DNA of 5,601 nt from Bacteroidota bacterium (GTDB taxonomy: Bacteria > Bacteroidota > Bacteroidia > Flavobacteriales > Flavobacteriaceae): positions 1 through 5,601 of the forward strand of contig JAEWLD010000172.1 in assembly GCA_023393485.1 (NCBI GenBank), read 5' to 3'. Numbering within the stretch: the stretch's first letter is position 1; every line of letters begins with the position of its first letter. The position numbers and the translations under genes are program-made. Under the pieces are notes generated by a model. The model saw nothing but the letters and a program-made list of their open reading frames with translations. It did no database searches and was not told where the DNA came from. Shown here one piece after another: positions 5,437 through 5,601 of the stretch.

Positions 5437-5601
5437 TGGAAAAAATCCTGATCGTATCCAATTATTATCCGCCCGAAAAAGGCGCCGCGGCCAACCGCAT
5501 CGAACAACTCGCGCTCAAACTCAGGCAGAACAATTATGATGTTTCCATTGTCTGCCCTTTGGCAAATTATCCGAAAGGCCAATTGTTTCCGGGGTACAAA
5601 G
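5436..5601 (+). CDS. Glycosyltransferase family 4 (WbuB-like), N-terminal part only
   Basis: The first 55 codons of a gene that runs off the right edge. The ATG at 5436-5438 overlaps the epimerase TGA by one base. The N-terminus shows a beta-strand (KILIVSNYY), then PPEKGAAANRIEQLA (12-26), the donor-domain glycine loop seen in GT-B family 4 enzymes, then a second strand (YDVSIVC, 34-40) and NYPKGQLFPGYK (44-55). The PPE-GAAA-RI and NYP-G-PGY pattern is that of WbuB-like glycosyltransferases, which add amino sugars such as N-acetylfucosamine in O-antigen assembly. Donor and acceptor cannot be assigned from this fragment. It would act at the cytoplasmic face of the inner membrane on a lipid-linked intermediate, as the family does. 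Confidence 0.88.
   Translation, partial: MEKILIVSNYYPPEKGAAANRIEQLALKLRQNNYDVSIVCPLANYPKGQLFPGYK

Noticed and set aside
5337..5582. 81-codon minus-strand frame across the epimerase/glycosyltransferase junction
   Set aside because: Both sense frames are clearly real, so this is a shadow frame.
1..5601. CRISPR array, tRNA, rRNA, insertion sequence or phage elements
   Set aside because: No regularly spaced repeats, no cloverleaf or rRNA-like stretches, and no transposase, integrase or terminal inverted repeats were seen on either strand.

Overview
This window looks like a chromosomal segment from a member of the Flavobacteriaceae, most likely Flavobacterium or a close relative. Three things point there: a purD gene next to two small families that I recall mainly from Flavobacterium-type genomes (DUF6341-like and DUF6427-like); the lack of obvious Shine-Dalgarno sequences, with A-rich start regions instead; and promoter elements of the Bacteroidota type (TTG or TTTG, 19 bp, TAnnTTTG). 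The genus is inferred from remembered gene order and protein flavour, not from a search.

Left part (1-2663): this is a conserved, housekeeping-like block. A strong 16-bp hairpin (3-35) lies downstream of a polytopic membrane protein of unknown function on the minus strand (94-1023). Divergent from it is a 76-residue single-pass membrane protein (1087-1317). That gene converges on purD (1392-2663, minus strand; de novo purine synthesis), with two hairpins between them that probably act as a shared terminator.

Middle (2664-3030): 367 bases without a confidently coding gene. It holds the divergent control region between purD and a plus-strand polysaccharide operon. A perfect Bacteroidota promoter match (2742-2772) faces right, and the implied transcript carries an unusually long leader of about 250 nt before the first operon gene. 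The leader contains an imperfect stem-loop and two small non-ATG open frames whose status is uncertain.

Right part (3031-5601): a tightly packed surface polysaccharide operon on the plus strand. It encodes a PaaK/CapK-like adenylate-forming enzyme (GTG start), a non-hydrolysing UDP-GlcNAc 2-epimerase (WecB type) whose ATG abuts the previous stop codon, and the first 55 codons of a family-4 glycosyltransferase that overlaps the epimerase stop by one base. The epimerase would supply UDP-ManNAc or a related 2-epimerised sugar, the glycosyltransferase would add a sugar to the lipid-linked repeat unit, and the PaaK-like enzyme probably activates a carboxylic acid for decorating it. The operon continues beyond the right edge.

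I found no CRISPR array, tRNA, rRNA, insertion sequence or clear mobile element. The most interesting parts are the long leader at the core/variable junction, the PaaK-like enzyme of unknown substrate, and the two uncharacterised membrane proteins that sit with purD.
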